From: Bdellovibrionales bacterium
GTDB taxonomy: Bacteria; Bdellovibrionota; Bdellovibrionia; Bdellovibrionales; JAMPXM01
Length of the DNA stretch: 34,675 nucleotides
Reading direction: 5' to 3'
Assembly: GCA_005808505.1 (NCBI GenBank)
Contig: SYLX01000238.1
Location: 1 to 34,675 of the forward strand
How positions within the stretch are numbered: position 1 is the first letter of the stretch; every line of letters begins with the position of its first letter. Shown one piece after another: positions 1 through 8,537 of the stretch. The position numbers and the translations under genes were made by a program. A model generated the notes under the pieces. The model did not search any database and was not told the origin of the DNA. It was given only the letters and a program-made list of their open reading frames with translations.

Positions 1-498
<498 letters not shown>

Positions 499-529
499 TT
501 AGATCTTAAGAGTTCGCTCTCAGTTCGTG

Positions 530-541
530 TCACTCGAGTGA
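530..541. promoter_or_regulatory. 12-bp perfect palindrome in the mreB leader
   Basis: TCACTCGAGTGA is a perfect 12-bp palindrome about 90 bp upstream of the mreB start. A second short inverted repeat, CTTGG/CCAAG, lies just beyond it near 544-560. It could be an operator or an RNA hairpin in the mreB leader. No regulator is identified. Confidence 0.3.
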
Positions 542-726
542 GCTTGGCATCGTTCCCAAGTGTAGAATATTTCGAAAATTTTAGGCCACCCACAAAACGA
601 GAGTCAATCCATCATGTTACGGTCTTTAGCCTGCCACCTAGAATCTGCTGAGAGCCTCCAGTAAAACCAAACTGTGCGGCGGCGTTCAAAATTCGGTTTA
701 TCCGTTGCCATTTCTTGGTTTCGTAG

Positions 727-1200
727 ATGACCATAGGTCCTCGAATGAGCGCCGAAGATGCTTTCCAAACACTGAAATCTTTCTTCGAAAGCCGCCAAGC
801 GGCTCGACAAGCCCTTTCCACGATCAAAGAAGGCGTGGAGATTGGAATTGTGATCGGGGATCAAGTCGAGTGCGCCCTTTTCCGTAATGGCGAACAGCCC
901 GTTGTCGAAGCGCGCCCTGCGCAAAATCCTGATGTAGTCTTCCATATTCGTCCTGAAAGCGTTTATGTGCTAAGCGGCAGGACCAAAGACGAGATCGGCG
1001 ACATCGGTGTAAACATCATGAAAGAAGTGTTGGCCGGGAATATTCAGATCCGCGTCCCCGGTCGCTTAATGAATCTTTTGAATCGCGGCTACCTAGATAT
1101 GCTCCGCCAGGGCGGAGCACCTGTGACAGCTTTTCTCGCTCGACACGGACTGACAAACATCACGAAGATCGTTGGCACCCTTAAACAGATGAAGCGTTGA
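727..1200 (+). CDS. SCP2 (sterol carrier protein 2)-like domain protein
   Basis: A 157-residue soluble protein with no signal peptide. The middle of the protein (roughly residues 35-115) reads like an SCP2 fold: VEIGIVIGDQVECALFRNG, a VVFHIRPESVYVL strand, and a helical stretch NIMKEVLAGNIQIRVPG that matches the 'x-G-xx-x-G' lipid-pocket end of the family. SCP2-like proteins bind hydrophobic ligands or act as accessory lipid-binding modules; the substrate is unknown. The start may be ATG 727 or the in-frame ATG at 745; neither has a strong ribosome site. The 3' end overlaps the convergent glpD stop by 20 bp. Family assignment is moderate and function is not predicted. Confidence 0.65.
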   Translation: MTIGPRMSAEDAFQTLKSFFESRQAARQALSTIKEGVEIGIVIGDQVECALFRNGEQPVVEARPAQNPDVVFHIRPESVYVLSGRTKDEIGDIGVNIMKEVLAGNIQIRVPGRLMNLLNRGYLDMLRQGGAPVTAFLARHGLTNITKIVGTLKQMKR

Positions 1201-2884
1201 TTCCAAACTTTTGCTTCCAGCCGAGTTCGCGCTGGATATGAGCAAGTAAGGCAGCCTGTTCTTCTTGACGCCGCGAATCGCTCCATCCGAGTTCTCGTGC
1301 AAAAACTCGACTGAGAAGCCCAACGTAACTCAAACCATGATCGGCACGCGCTAAAAAGAGTGGAGATCGGCGCACGTAGAAGTCGATCAGATTCAAACAC
1401 ATCGTATGGCGAATGGCGTGACGAGCTTCGAGCGTCCAGAGTCTTTCGTCTGATGATTCTCCGATTGCTTGTGGCAATCGCTCTCCGTCTTCCAGAATCT
1501 TGAGCGCTTCGCCCGCGTGTCGGGAGATGAGCATTTCAATGGCATTCAAGTTGAGATCAAACTGTCGCGCCCATTGATTCGCGAGGCGATAGCTCTCATC
1601 CATTTTTGTTTCGGTTGCGAGAGGGTTCAAAGCTCGCTTCGTGTCGTTGCGGCCAAAGCGGACTTGCGATTCAAGATCGAACGACTCAAGCGCGGCTTCA
1701 ACGCTTTGTTGGGCCATCAAACGATAGGTCGTGTACTTCCCGCCCGCAACGAACGTCACGTTGCGTGGATCTTTGATGATGACATGCTCTCGCGATGTTT
1801 TTGATTCAGTTTCCGCCCCATCATCGACGAGAGGTCGCACGCCGGCGTAGCTAGCAAGAATGTCGCTCGCCTGGAGTTTCGCACCAGGGAAGTATTCTGC
1901 GGCAACTCCCAAGAGATAGTGCACATCGTTTTCGTTCACGTTCACATCGTAGGGATCACCTGAGAAATCTGTGTCGGTTGTTCCGATCACGATCATTTCG
2001 TGACGAGGAATTCCAAACACGATCCGCTTGCCCGCCGCCATCACGATCGCATCGCTTAACTGCAAACGCTTGCGATCGAATGTGAGGTGAATGCCTTTTG
2101 TTGGACGTAAGATTTTCTTCCACTGCCCCAACAGTTTTGATGCGACATCATCCGTCCATGGACCAACTGTGCTGACGACGTGTCGACCTTTGATCCGCAG
2201 CTTGCGGCCCGTTAACTTATCCGTGCAGCTGATGGCGGAAACTTTTCCATCTTTCATCTCGGCACCATCGGCCGAGACGTAGTTAATGCACGAGGCTCCT
2301 TGCCGAACGGCTGAGCGCAGAGTTTCGAGAACTAAACGATCATCATCCATATACGCGTCCGAGTATTCGTACGCGCCGCGAAGGTTCCGTCTTTGAAGAA
2401 GCGGAAGCTTTGCCACCGCTTCTTCAGCCGAGAGTCGATCGTGAAGCTCAGGAGCTTCGAACATCGACAGTGCATCGTAGAGCCACATCCCTAGGCCCAT
2501 CTTGAACATCCCGACTCGATCTCCTTTATAGAGAGGCAAAACGAATCTGAGCGGATGTACTAAATGAGGTGCAATTTCAAAAAGCAAACGACGCTCGGAG
2601 AGCGCTTCGAACACGAGACCGAATTCAAGATTCTCTAAATAACGAATGCCACCGTGGATGAGCTTACTTGAGCGAGAGCTTGTGCCGATGGCGAAATCGC
2701 GTGCTTCAACGAGCGCGACTTTCATTCCGCGCGACGCTCCATCACGCGCTACGCCGGCTCCGGTAATCCCGCCGCCGATAACGATGAGATCAAAGTTTTC
2801 CGTTTCGAGATCTTTGAGAATCGCCTCGCGATCATTCTGCGAGAAAGTGTCTGAAGCTCGAGCTTGGGAAGCGTTAGCAGCCAT
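1181..2884 (-). CDS. glpD: Aerobic glycerol-3-phosphate dehydrogenase (FAD-dependent)
   Basis: 567 residues, oxidising sn-glycerol-3-phosphate to dihydroxyacetone phosphate and feeding electrons to quinones at the cytoplasmic membrane. The N-terminal dinucleotide-binding motif is GGGITGAGVARDGASRG (about residues 37-53), followed by the family signature around SRSSKLIHGGIRYLE. The C-terminal alpha-helical domain with ARHAIRHTMCLNLIDFYVRR is present, and the length is normal for GlpD. The start at 2884 has an AAGGGA ribosome site a few bases upstream. Only 3 bp separate it from the upstream GNAT-like gene on the same strand, so the two are probably co-transcribed and translationally coupled. 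No glpF, glpK or glpR is nearby. Confidence 0.95.
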   Translation of the reverse strand: MAANASQARASDTFSQNDREAILKDLETENFDLIVIGGGITGAGVARDGASRGMKVALVEARDFAIGTSSRSSKLIHGGIRYLENLEFGLVFEALSERRLLFEIAPHLVHPLRFVLPLYKGDRVGMFKMGLGMWLYDALSMFEAPELHDRLSAEEAVAKLPLLQRRNLRGAYEYSDAYMDDDRLVLETLRSAVRQGASCINYVSADGAEMKDGKVSAISCTDKLTGRKLRIKGRHVVSTVGPWTDDVASKLLGQWKKILRPTKGIHLTFDRKRLQLSDAIVMAAGKRIVFGIPRHEMIVIGTTDTDFSGDPYDVNVNENDVHYLLGVAAEYFPGAKLQASDILASYAGVRPLVDDGAETESKTSREHVIIKDPRNVTFVAGGKYTTYRLMAQQSVEAALESFDLESQVRFGRNDTKRALNPLATETKMDESYRLANQWARQFDLNLNAIEMLISRHAGEALKILEDGERLPQAIGESSDERLWTLEARHAIRHTMCLNLIDFYVRRSPLFLARADHGLSYVGLLSRVFARELGWSDSRRQEEQAALLAHIQRELGWKQKFGINASSV

Positions 2885-2887
2885 CGG

Positions 2888-3337
2888 TCATCCCTTCGTC
2901 GTCTTGATTTCGGCAATTGCGTCACCCAAAGGCTTTGGTGACCACTTCGCGATCGCGCGCTCAAGACGATCTGCGTCTGCAAAGAGAACACGCTGAAGAT
3001 GTTTTTCGCGCGCCACTCGAACGGCGACTTCCGCGAGACTTTCTTCGGTCGCGGCATCGCGTGCTTCGATATGTTCAACCCAAAGAGTTTGAGTTTGTCC
3101 GCGGAAAAACAAAAACGGTTGGGCCATGAAGAATCCGGCAACGGCTTTGTTCTCACGCGCGATGAAACACCAACCTATTTTTAAGTAGTGTTCGAGAGCT
3201 TCGCGGCGCCATTTGACTTCCCACGAGCGAAACATGCGTTCGTTTTCATCAGGAACTTGTTGAACGAGTCTTTGCTCAGCGAAGGTGAAGACTTCTTCGA
3301 TGTCTTTTGGTCCGAGAACTTGGAAGTCGAGCGTCAA
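2888..3337 (-). CDS. GNAT-like acetyltransferase family protein
   Basis: 149 residues starting at TTG 3337, with AAAAGGA about 10 bp upstream. The central part (GWCFIARENKAVAGFFMAQPFLFFRG) resembles GNAT strands beta2-beta4. The following segment (EHIEARDAATEESLAEVAVRVAREKHLQRVLF) fits the helix and strand around the acetyl-CoA site, although the usual Q/RxxGxG/A pyrophosphate loop is not obvious. It lies immediately upstream of glpD, with a 3-bp gap, in the same transcription unit. The substrate is unknown. An alternative is a GNAT-fold protein that no longer binds acetyl-CoA. Confidence 0.55.
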   Translation of the reverse strand: MTLDFQVLGPKDIEEVFTFAEQRLVQQVPDENERMFRSWEVKWRREALEHYLKIGWCFIARENKAVAGFFMAQPFLFFRGQTQTLWVEHIEARDAATEESLAEVAVRVAREKHLQRVLFADADRLERAIAKWSPKPLGDAIAEIKTTKG

Positions 3338-3460
3338 GGCCGGAGTCCTTTTCTTGAGGGCGCTGGAGTCATCGAGAGTCGATCGTCAGGATTGAGTGAG
3401 CTCGAACGAACCCCGCGAGAATGTTTGTCAAATCGGGAGAATTCCGGGAATACTCGCAAA

Positions 3461-4231
3461 ATGATTTCAAAGAACCTTACTCCGGTCAACGAGTTCAGCC
3501 CTCAGCTCTGGGAACACCTTTCCGCAACGATCAAGAAAGCCGCAAGCGAAGCGCGTGGTCCGAAGATCGCGGCCTTCGATGCCGACGGCACTCTTTGGGA
3601 TGCCGATGCGGGCGAGACATTCTTCGACTGGCAAATTCACAACTCAGGTCTTAGCGATATGCCGGCCGACCCTTGGCAGCACTATCACGACTTAAAGAAG
3701 ATCAATCCCATCACCGCCTACGTCTGGCTTGCTCAGATCAATGCAGGTCATCCGCTTTCGCAGGTACGGGCTTGGGCAAAGCAGTGCTTTGCTGAGCAAA
3801 AAAATTGGCCGGTGTTTGAGTCTCAGAAAAAACTTTTTGCACTCCTTCGTTCACTAGATTTTGAAATCTACGTGGTCACGGCTTCGATCAAATGGGCGGT
3901 TGAGCCGGTAGCGGGACTTTTCGGTGTCGACTTTGACCACGTTCTGGGAATCACGACGAAGATTGAAGACGGAAAAGTGGGAATGGAAGCTGTTCTCCCC
4001 ATCACGTGGAGACAAGGCAAAGCAGAAGGACTTCTCGCAGCTACGGGAGGCATTCGTCCGATTCTTGGGTGTGGAAACACCTACGGTGATACGGCTTTGA
4101 TCGAAACCGCAACCCACGTGCAGCTTGCGCTGACGACGCAAAATCAACCTGGCGGATTGTTCGAGGAAGAATCGAAGCTAGCGGTTGAAGCCGACCGTCG
4201 CGGCTGGCTTCGTCATAAATTCCGCGAATAA
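3461..4231 (+). CDS. HAD-superfamily phosphatase, SerB-like
   Basis: 256 residues from ATG 3461. The open frame extends upstream to 3188, but that part is antisense to the GNAT gene and does not look like HAD sequence. All four HAD motifs are visible: motif I DADGT (nucleophile D40, general acid D42), motif II VVTAS (T140), motif III lysine in RQGKAEG (K187) and motif IV GNTYGDTAL (D210). The cap between motifs I and II is helical (C1 type), as in phosphoserine phosphatase and related small-molecule phosphatases. The product is cytoplasmic and the substrate is not determinable. It is divergent from the GNAT/glpD pair with 123 bp between the starts, and is followed by a hairpin terminator. Confidence 0.85.
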   Translation: MISKNLTPVNEFSPQLWEHLSATIKKAASEARGPKIAAFDADGTLWDADAGETFFDWQIHNSGLSDMPADPWQHYHDLKKINPITAYVWLAQINAGHPLSQVRAWAKQCFAEQKNWPVFESQKKLFALLRSLDFEIYVVTASIKWAVEPVAGLFGVDFDHVLGITTKIEDGKVGMEAVLPITWRQGKAEGLLAATGGIRPILGCGNTYGDTALIETATHVQLALTTQNQPGGLFEEESKLAVEADRRGWLRHKFRE

Positions 4232-4263
4232 GTTTTAGCGCTGGTTCTAAAACTAGGGAGCCC

Positions 4264-4289
4264 GCCACCGCATTGAGCGCGGTGGCTTT
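4264..4289 (+). terminator. Probable intrinsic terminator after the HAD gene
   Basis: An 8-bp perfect stem GCCACCGC/GCGGTGGC with a 7-nt loop is followed by TTT on the plus strand. It sits in the gap between the convergent HAD and pepP genes. The T-run is short, so efficiency is uncertain. Confidence 0.55.
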
Positions 4290-4293
4290 CGCC

Positions 4294-5616
4294 TTATCCC
4301 CGGCGACCGATGATCGACTCGAGATCGTGAACCTCTTTCGGGCAGCTGGCCGTGAGGTTTTCACAACCCGATGGAGTCACGATCACGTTATCTTCGATAC
4401 GAATCCCGATGCCGCGAAGCTCAGCGGGAGCATTCATGTCATCCGCAGGGATGTAGAGCCCTGGCTCGATCGTGAACGCCATGCCTGGCTCAAGCAATCT
4501 TGGCTCTCCGTTGACAATCGACATTCCTGCATCGTGAACGTCCATCCCCAACCAGTGACCGACTCCGTGTGGGTAATAACGTTTGAAGGCCTGTGAATCG
4601 ATGAGGCTCTGGCGCGAGCCTTCGAGCAGTTTTAGATCGATCATGATGTCCGTAAGCGCGTCCACGGTCACTTCTTGGAGAGAACGGAACGGAATGCCTG
4701 GCTTGATTCGCGCGATCAGATCTTTTTGTAGCGCAAGGAGCGGATCGTAAACTTTCCGTTGGGCTGGCGTGAACTTCCCGTTGATGGGGAACGTGCGTGT
4801 GATATCGCCCGTGTACATCTGGTACTCAGCACCGGCGTCGATCAAGAGGAGATCGCCGTCTTTGCACGGTTGATCATTGAAGACGTAATGCAAAGTTGTC
4901 GCGTTCGCACCAGCCGCAACGATGGAGTTGTAGCCTTCGCGATCAGCGTTTTGCATATAGAAGCTACCGAGCAAGACCCCTTGCACCTGGCGCTCCGTGA
5001 CTCCCGGTTTGGTGAAGCGCATCGCTTCGATGTGCGCATTCGATGAAATTTCGCACGCTTTGCGCATGACGCCGACATCGTAGAGCGATTTGAAGAGGCG
5101 CTGCTCACCGATCAATTCCCAAGCGTCGTGAACGGGCAAGTGCCCCCGACCCGAGCGACCGACGAGGACGCGAACTTCCGACAAAATGTTGAGCATCTTC
5201 GCATCAAAATCGCGATCGATGTTCCAACGGTAATAGACGCGATCGCACGGGCGAAGAAGCTCGCCGATCATCTTATCAAATTCAGAGATCAGATAAGTCT
5301 TGTCGACTCCGAACTGCGTCTGGGTAGCTTCGGGTCCGTAGCGGAAGCCATCCCAAGTCTCGCGCATGACGTCTTTAGGTCGCACGAAGAGAATAGTCTC
5401 CGGCGTTTGCCCAGGCCGAAAAACGAAAACGCTCTCAGGCTCTTCAAAACCGGTGAGGTAGAAGAAGTTGCTGTCTTGACGATAAGGATAGTGAACGTCG
5501 TTGTTTCGGATGTATTCAGGATGTGAGGCGAGAACGAGAGCTCCACCCTTCATACGGGCTGCAAGCGACTCACGACGTTCTTTGAAGACACTCATGTCAT
5601 AAATCGGACGGCGCAT
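4294..5616 (-). CDS. pepP: Xaa-Pro aminopeptidase (aminopeptidase P)
   Basis: 440 residues. This cytoplasmic dimetal peptidase removes the N-terminal residue in front of proline. The N-terminal creatinase-like domain (about 1-175) contains YPYRQDSNFFYLTGFEEPES, typical of aminopeptidase P. The pita-bread catalytic domain shows the five metal ligands: D260 (LLIDAGAEY), D271 (GDITRTFP), H354 (HGVGHWLG), E384 (FTIEPGLYIP) and E408 (GIRIEDNV). The start at ATG 5616 is preceded by AAAGGGATAGG. It follows the patatin-like gene by 41 bp on the same strand and is probably the last gene of the xseA-ispA-tlyA transcription unit. Nothing is missing or unusual in it. Confidence 0.95.
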   Translation of the reverse strand: MRRPIYDMSVFKERRESLAARMKGGALVLASHPEYIRNNDVHYPYRQDSNFFYLTGFEEPESVFVFRPGQTPETILFVRPKDVMRETWDGFRYGPEATQTQFGVDKTYLISEFDKMIGELLRPCDRVYYRWNIDRDFDAKMLNILSEVRVLVGRSGRGHLPVHDAWELIGEQRLFKSLYDVGVMRKACEISSNAHIEAMRFTKPGVTERQVQGVLLGSFYMQNADREGYNSIVAAGANATTLHYVFNDQPCKDGDLLLIDAGAEYQMYTGDITRTFPINGKFTPAQRKVYDPLLALQKDLIARIKPGIPFRSLQEVTVDALTDIMIDLKLLEGSRQSLIDSQAFKRYYPHGVGHWLGMDVHDAGMSIVNGEPRLLEPGMAFTIEPGLYIPADDMNAPAELRGIGIRIEDNVIVTPSGCENLTASCPKEVHDLESIIGRRG

Positions 5617-5657
5617 TCCTATCCCTTTCGTCAGGCCCTTCTTATAGGCCCTTCGTC

Positions 5658-6707
5658 TCAGAATCCGTATTGCGAAACCATTTTGTTCACGACGTCGGCA
5701 GCAGACTTCGCACCGGCATCCATCAAAGCGCGACGACCACCGAAATCCGTAATCGGATGACCAGAGGTATTCACGTTGATCACGAAGTGAACGCTAGGAG
5801 ATTTCGCGCGAAGCATCTCGCGGCGAATCTCGCTCCATAACAGGTTATCAGAGCTGAGTTCCGAAGCCATACGCGAAGAGAGAATTTCTCCCTGGCCCAG
5901 GACGTTTACCAAGACGATGAGGTTAGCTCCGCGGGCACGAAGGTGTGCTGCTGCTTCCTCAACCGAGAAAGGAGCAGCAAAAACTCCACCATTGTCCGTA
6001 AAGAACGGCGGATACGGAAGGCAGGCACGCATGGCATCCTTGTACGGACCTTTGCTCATCCAACCAAACCGATCTTGTTTTGACCAAAATGCCGGACAAC
6101 CAAACTCCACTTTGGAACGTTCAATCGACGTATTGCCGAAGGTTGAATCGATGAAGCCTTGCATGACGCCGATCGATTCGGGTTTTAAGCGCGAAGAAAG
6201 AAATCCGCCTTCGTTCGGAAGATCGCTTTCTTTGAGTTTGAACGCCTTCCATTCCGCATCGTTGACTTGGCCTTGTTGAGCATAAAGGCCGCCGATCAAG
6301 GCTCCCCACTCAAGACCCGTGATCGCGTGAATCGGAATGCGGGCGCGAGCAAACTCGCGCAGTGCGCCGATGTGAGCGTAGGCTTTCAAGCTTCCGGGCC
6401 CGAGGATCACTCCCACTTTCGGAAGTTCTTTGTTCAAGAATGTTGGTGGAGCCGGTTGAGCCGGCGGCTGCGGCGGCGTTGCGGGAACAGGAACCGCAAC
6501 AGTCGGCGGTGGAGCTGGTTGCGCCTGCGGAGGATCAGCCGGTCGTCCGCTCTTACCGGTCGGAGGCAAATCACGTCTTGTCTTGAGCGTGTCACACGCG
6601 GGAAGCGCGAAAGCGAGAAGAAGCAGAACCACCGAGAACCAGTTGCGCTGGCCGGGCATAGACGAAAAACTCGCGGTTTCCATCGGAACCTTCGATTGGG
6701 CTTTCAA
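5658..6707 (-). CDS. Patatin-like lipoprotein lacking the catalytic Ser and Asp (predicted pseudo-enzyme)
   Basis: 349 residues from TTG 6707, preceded by GGAGG at 6-nt spacing; ATG 6683 (AAGG upstream) and ATG 6659 are alternatives. A lipoprotein signal ends in FALPAC (lipid-modified C38) with Asp at +2, an inner-membrane retention residue in E. coli. A Pro/Ala-rich linker (about 50-90) leads to a patatin fold beginning KVGVILGPGSLKAYAHIGAL. The patatin nucleophile motif GxSxG reads GLEWG (131-135), so the serine is glutamate. The expected DGG/DGA aspartate position reads N239 in DNGG. The fold outside the active site (ALIGGLYAQ, VFAAPFSVEEA) is well preserved, so it is probably a non-catalytic scaffold or ligand-binding protein. 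Its 5' end overlaps tlyA by 116 bp. Confidence 0.8.
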   Translation of the reverse strand: MKAQSKVPMETASFSSMPGQRNWFSVVLLLLAFALPACDTLKTRRDLPPTGKSGRPADPPQAQPAPPPTVAVPVPATPPQPPAQPAPPTFLNKELPKVGVILGPGSLKAYAHIGALREFARARIPIHAITGLEWGALIGGLYAQQGQVNDAEWKAFKLKESDLPNEGGFLSSRLKPESIGVMQGFIDSTFGNTSIERSKVEFGCPAFWSKQDRFGWMSKGPYKDAMRACLPYPPFFTDNGGVFAAPFSVEEAAAHLRARGANLIVLVNVLGQGEILSSRMASELSSDNLLWSEIRREMLRAKSPSVHFVINVNTSGHPITDFGGRRALMDAGAKSAADVVNKMVSQYGF

Positions 6708-7404
6708 AATAATCCTCCACCGTCATTCCGCAAGCGCCGCACGCTTGACGAATTTTCTCTTCGACGTCGCGGTAAAGAAGGGCGTCTTTGACGATGCCGT
6801 TTTTACCTAGTCCTTCGCGACCGACCTCGAACTGCGGTTTTACGAGCGCAAGCAATGGCGCTGACTCTTTTAAATACTGGATCGCCTCGGGAAGAACAAG
6901 CGTGAGCGAGATGAAGGAGACATCAATCACGCAAAGGTCATACTTCGACCCGTTATTGAGCGCGATGAGAGGAACTTGCGAGAGGTCCCGAGCGTTGATG
7001 CCTTCAAGAAGCTGAACTCGGGGATCCTTCTTCAACTTTGTCGCAAGCTGATCGTGACCTACATCAAGGCCCACGACCGAAGATGCTCCTGATTGAAGAA
7101 GACATTCAGTGAAGCCACCCGTAGAGATGCCAATATCGAGTGCATGAAAGCCTCGCACATCGAGTTCAACCTTCTCTAAAGCGCCTTTCATTTTAAGGCC
7201 ACCTCGAGAGACGAACTTCACGTCTTCAGGATCTTGATCGATGTGAATTTTTGCGCCGAACTCAATTTTGACGCTCGGTTTGCTAACGACACGTTTTTTC
7301 CCATCGGGACCGATGAGAAAAACTTTGCCTCTCACGATGAGTTCCTGCGCCTGGTTGCGCGAAGGTACGAAACCTTTTTCGACGAGGTAGACGTCGGCGC
7401 GCAT
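6592..7404 (-). CDS. tlyA: TlyA-family rRNA (cytidine-2'-O)-methyltransferase / haemolysin-like protein
   Basis: 270 residues from ATG 7404 (GAGAGAAG upstream). A longer reading frame to 7479 would run into ispA and is rejected. An N-terminal S4 RNA-binding domain (MRADVYLVEKGFVPSRNQAQELIVRGKV and on to about residue 60) is followed by an FtsJ/RrmJ-type SAM domain with FHALDIGISTGGFTECLLQ as the SAM loop. Later motifs VIDVSFISL and LVKPQFEVGREG also fit TlyA. TlyA methylates ribosomal RNA in some actinobacteria; the target here is unproven. The family normally ends near DGNxEF; here about 20 extra residues (ARPAQLVLGG...) run into the start of the patatin-like gene, giving a long overlap. It lies 11 bp after ispA. 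Confidence 0.92.
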   Translation of the reverse strand: MRADVYLVEKGFVPSRNQAQELIVRGKVFLIGPDGKKRVVSKPSVKIEFGAKIHIDQDPEDVKFVSRGGLKMKGALEKVELDVRGFHALDIGISTGGFTECLLQSGASSVVGLDVGHDQLATKLKKDPRVQLLEGINARDLSQVPLIALNNGSKYDLCVIDVSFISLTLVLPEAIQYLKESAPLLALVKPQFEVGREGLGKNGIVKDALLYRDVEEKIRQACGACGMTVEDYFESPIEGSDGNREFFVYARPAQLVLGGSASSRFRASRV

Positions 7405-7415
7405 AACTTCTCTCG

Positions 7416-8291
7416 TTAGAGTTCGCGGTCGCGGTTGTAACGGGCGATGGCGCGAAGTGGATCGGCCGATGCGGGCCAATCACGAAGCGCCGCCAAACAA
7501 GTGTTGGTGAGTTCGTTCAAGAACTCGCGCGTTTTTTCAACACCGAGCAAAGCGGGATAACTCCCCGGCTCTGGCTTTTCAGGATCGTAATCGAGAAGAT
7601 CATCAGAGACTTGGAACGCTAAACCCAGATTGTCGGCGAAAACAGAGATCTGCGCGAGCTTTTCCTCGCTAGCGCGGCAGTAGATTGCGGCACCTACGCC
7701 ACTGACGCGAATCAAAGCACCTGTTTTCATCCGGTGCATGATGCGCAGCTCATCGAGCGTGATCGACTCTTTCTTTGATCCCATGTCGATCGCTTGACCG
7801 CCTACCATGCCGTGGAGACCTGCCGCACGCGCAACTTCGGATACTAAGCGAATCGCAATCGCGGGTTCCCACGAACATTGATCCGCGATGATCTGGAACG
7901 CCTCGGTGAGGAGAGCGTCTCCTGCCAGGATCGCCGTGGCTTCACCGTAGACTTTATGGTTCGTGGGTTTTCCTCGGCGCATGTCATCGTCGTCCATCGC
8001 CGGAAGATCGTCATGGATCAAAGAGTAAGTATGAATGCACTCCACGGCTGCAGCTAGCGGCAAAACGCGCTCGGATGCATGCCCCAGAGCTTCGGCAGTT
8101 AACATCGCAAGCACGGGGCGGAACCGTTTGCTCCCCTCTTGCAGAAGCGAGTAGCGAAGAGATTCTTGAAGCCGACGGTGATGAGGGAGCATTTCTTTGC
8201 GATCTTCGAAGTAGCGATCGAGGAACGTCGTTAACAACGAAACGCGGGCGCGAGACATTTGCTCCAAGCTGAAATCCACCACCACCGACAT
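7416..8291 (-). CDS. ispA: Polyprenyl (farnesyl/geranylgeranyl) diphosphate synthase
   Basis: 291 residues of the trans-prenyltransferase fold that condenses IPP with allylic diphosphates to make short-chain prenyl diphosphates for undecaprenyl, quinone and related lipids. The first aspartate-rich motif is DDLPAMD (from D94) followed by DDDMRRGKPTNH, and the second is DDLLD (230-234). The chain-length region just before the first motif (CIHTYSLIH) fits an IspA-type enzyme. The start at ATG 8291 has AAGAAGGG at 8-9 bp and lies 4 bp after the xseB stop, implying coupling. The common neighbour dxs is not present after it; tlyA follows directly. Confidence 0.93.
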   Translation of the reverse strand: MSVVVDFSLEQMSRARVSLLTTFLDRYFEDRKEMLPHHRRLQESLRYSLLQEGSKRFRPVLAMLTAEALGHASERVLPLAAAVECIHTYSLIHDDLPAMDDDDMRRGKPTNHKVYGEATAILAGDALLTEAFQIIADQCSWEPAIAIRLVSEVARAAGLHGMVGGQAIDMGSKKESITLDELRIMHRMKTGALIRVSGVGAAIYCRASEEKLAQISVFADNLGLAFQVSDDLLDYDPEKPEPGSYPALLGVEKTREFLNELTNTCLAALRDWPASADPLRAIARYNRDREL

Positions 8292-8295
8292 TCGT

Positions 8296-8520
8296 TTACC
8301 CTTCTTGCGCGACGAAGTCGCTAGTTACGGCGTTGCCATCGTCATCGATGCCGAGAAGAAGCTTCACTTTTTGCTCAGCTTCCGAAAGCTGGGTGTTGCA
8401 TTCGCGCGAGAGTTTTACGCCCTCTTCAAAGAGTTTCAGCGAATCCTCGAGCGAGAGCTCGCCGGTTTCCATTTTTTCAACGATCTCTTCCAATCGGTTC
8501 AGTCTTTTCTCGAAATCCAT
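8296..8520 (-). CDS. xseB: Exodeoxyribonuclease VII small subunit
   Basis: A 74-residue helical protein starting MDFEKRLNRLEEIVEKMETGELSLEDSL, the hallmark XseB helix-turn-helix hairpin (LEEIVxxLExGexxLExSLxxFEEGxxL). It binds the C-terminal helices of XseA to form exonuclease VII, which degrades single-stranded DNA. GAGGAAGAG lies directly before the ATG. It sits between xseA (17-bp gap) and ispA (4-bp gap), the classic arrangement. Confidence 0.95.
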   Translation of the reverse strand: MDFEKRLNRLEEIVEKMETGELSLEDSLKLFEEGVKLSRECNTQLSEAEQKVKLLLGIDDDGNAVTSDFVAQEG

Positions 8521-8537
8521 TCTCTTCCTCGTTTTAA

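Noticed and set aside
604-945. Minus-strand frame opposite the SCP2-like gene
   Set aside because: It has no recognisable domain and is a shadow of the plus-strand gene.
3188-3460. N-terminal extension of the HAD protein (open frame from 3188)
   Set aside because: It is antisense to the GNAT-like gene, reads as no known domain, and the HAD fold begins after ATG 3461.
7405-7479. Upstream extension of tlyA
   Set aside because: It would overlap the end of ispA; the S4 domain starts at the ATG at 7404, which has a ribosome site.
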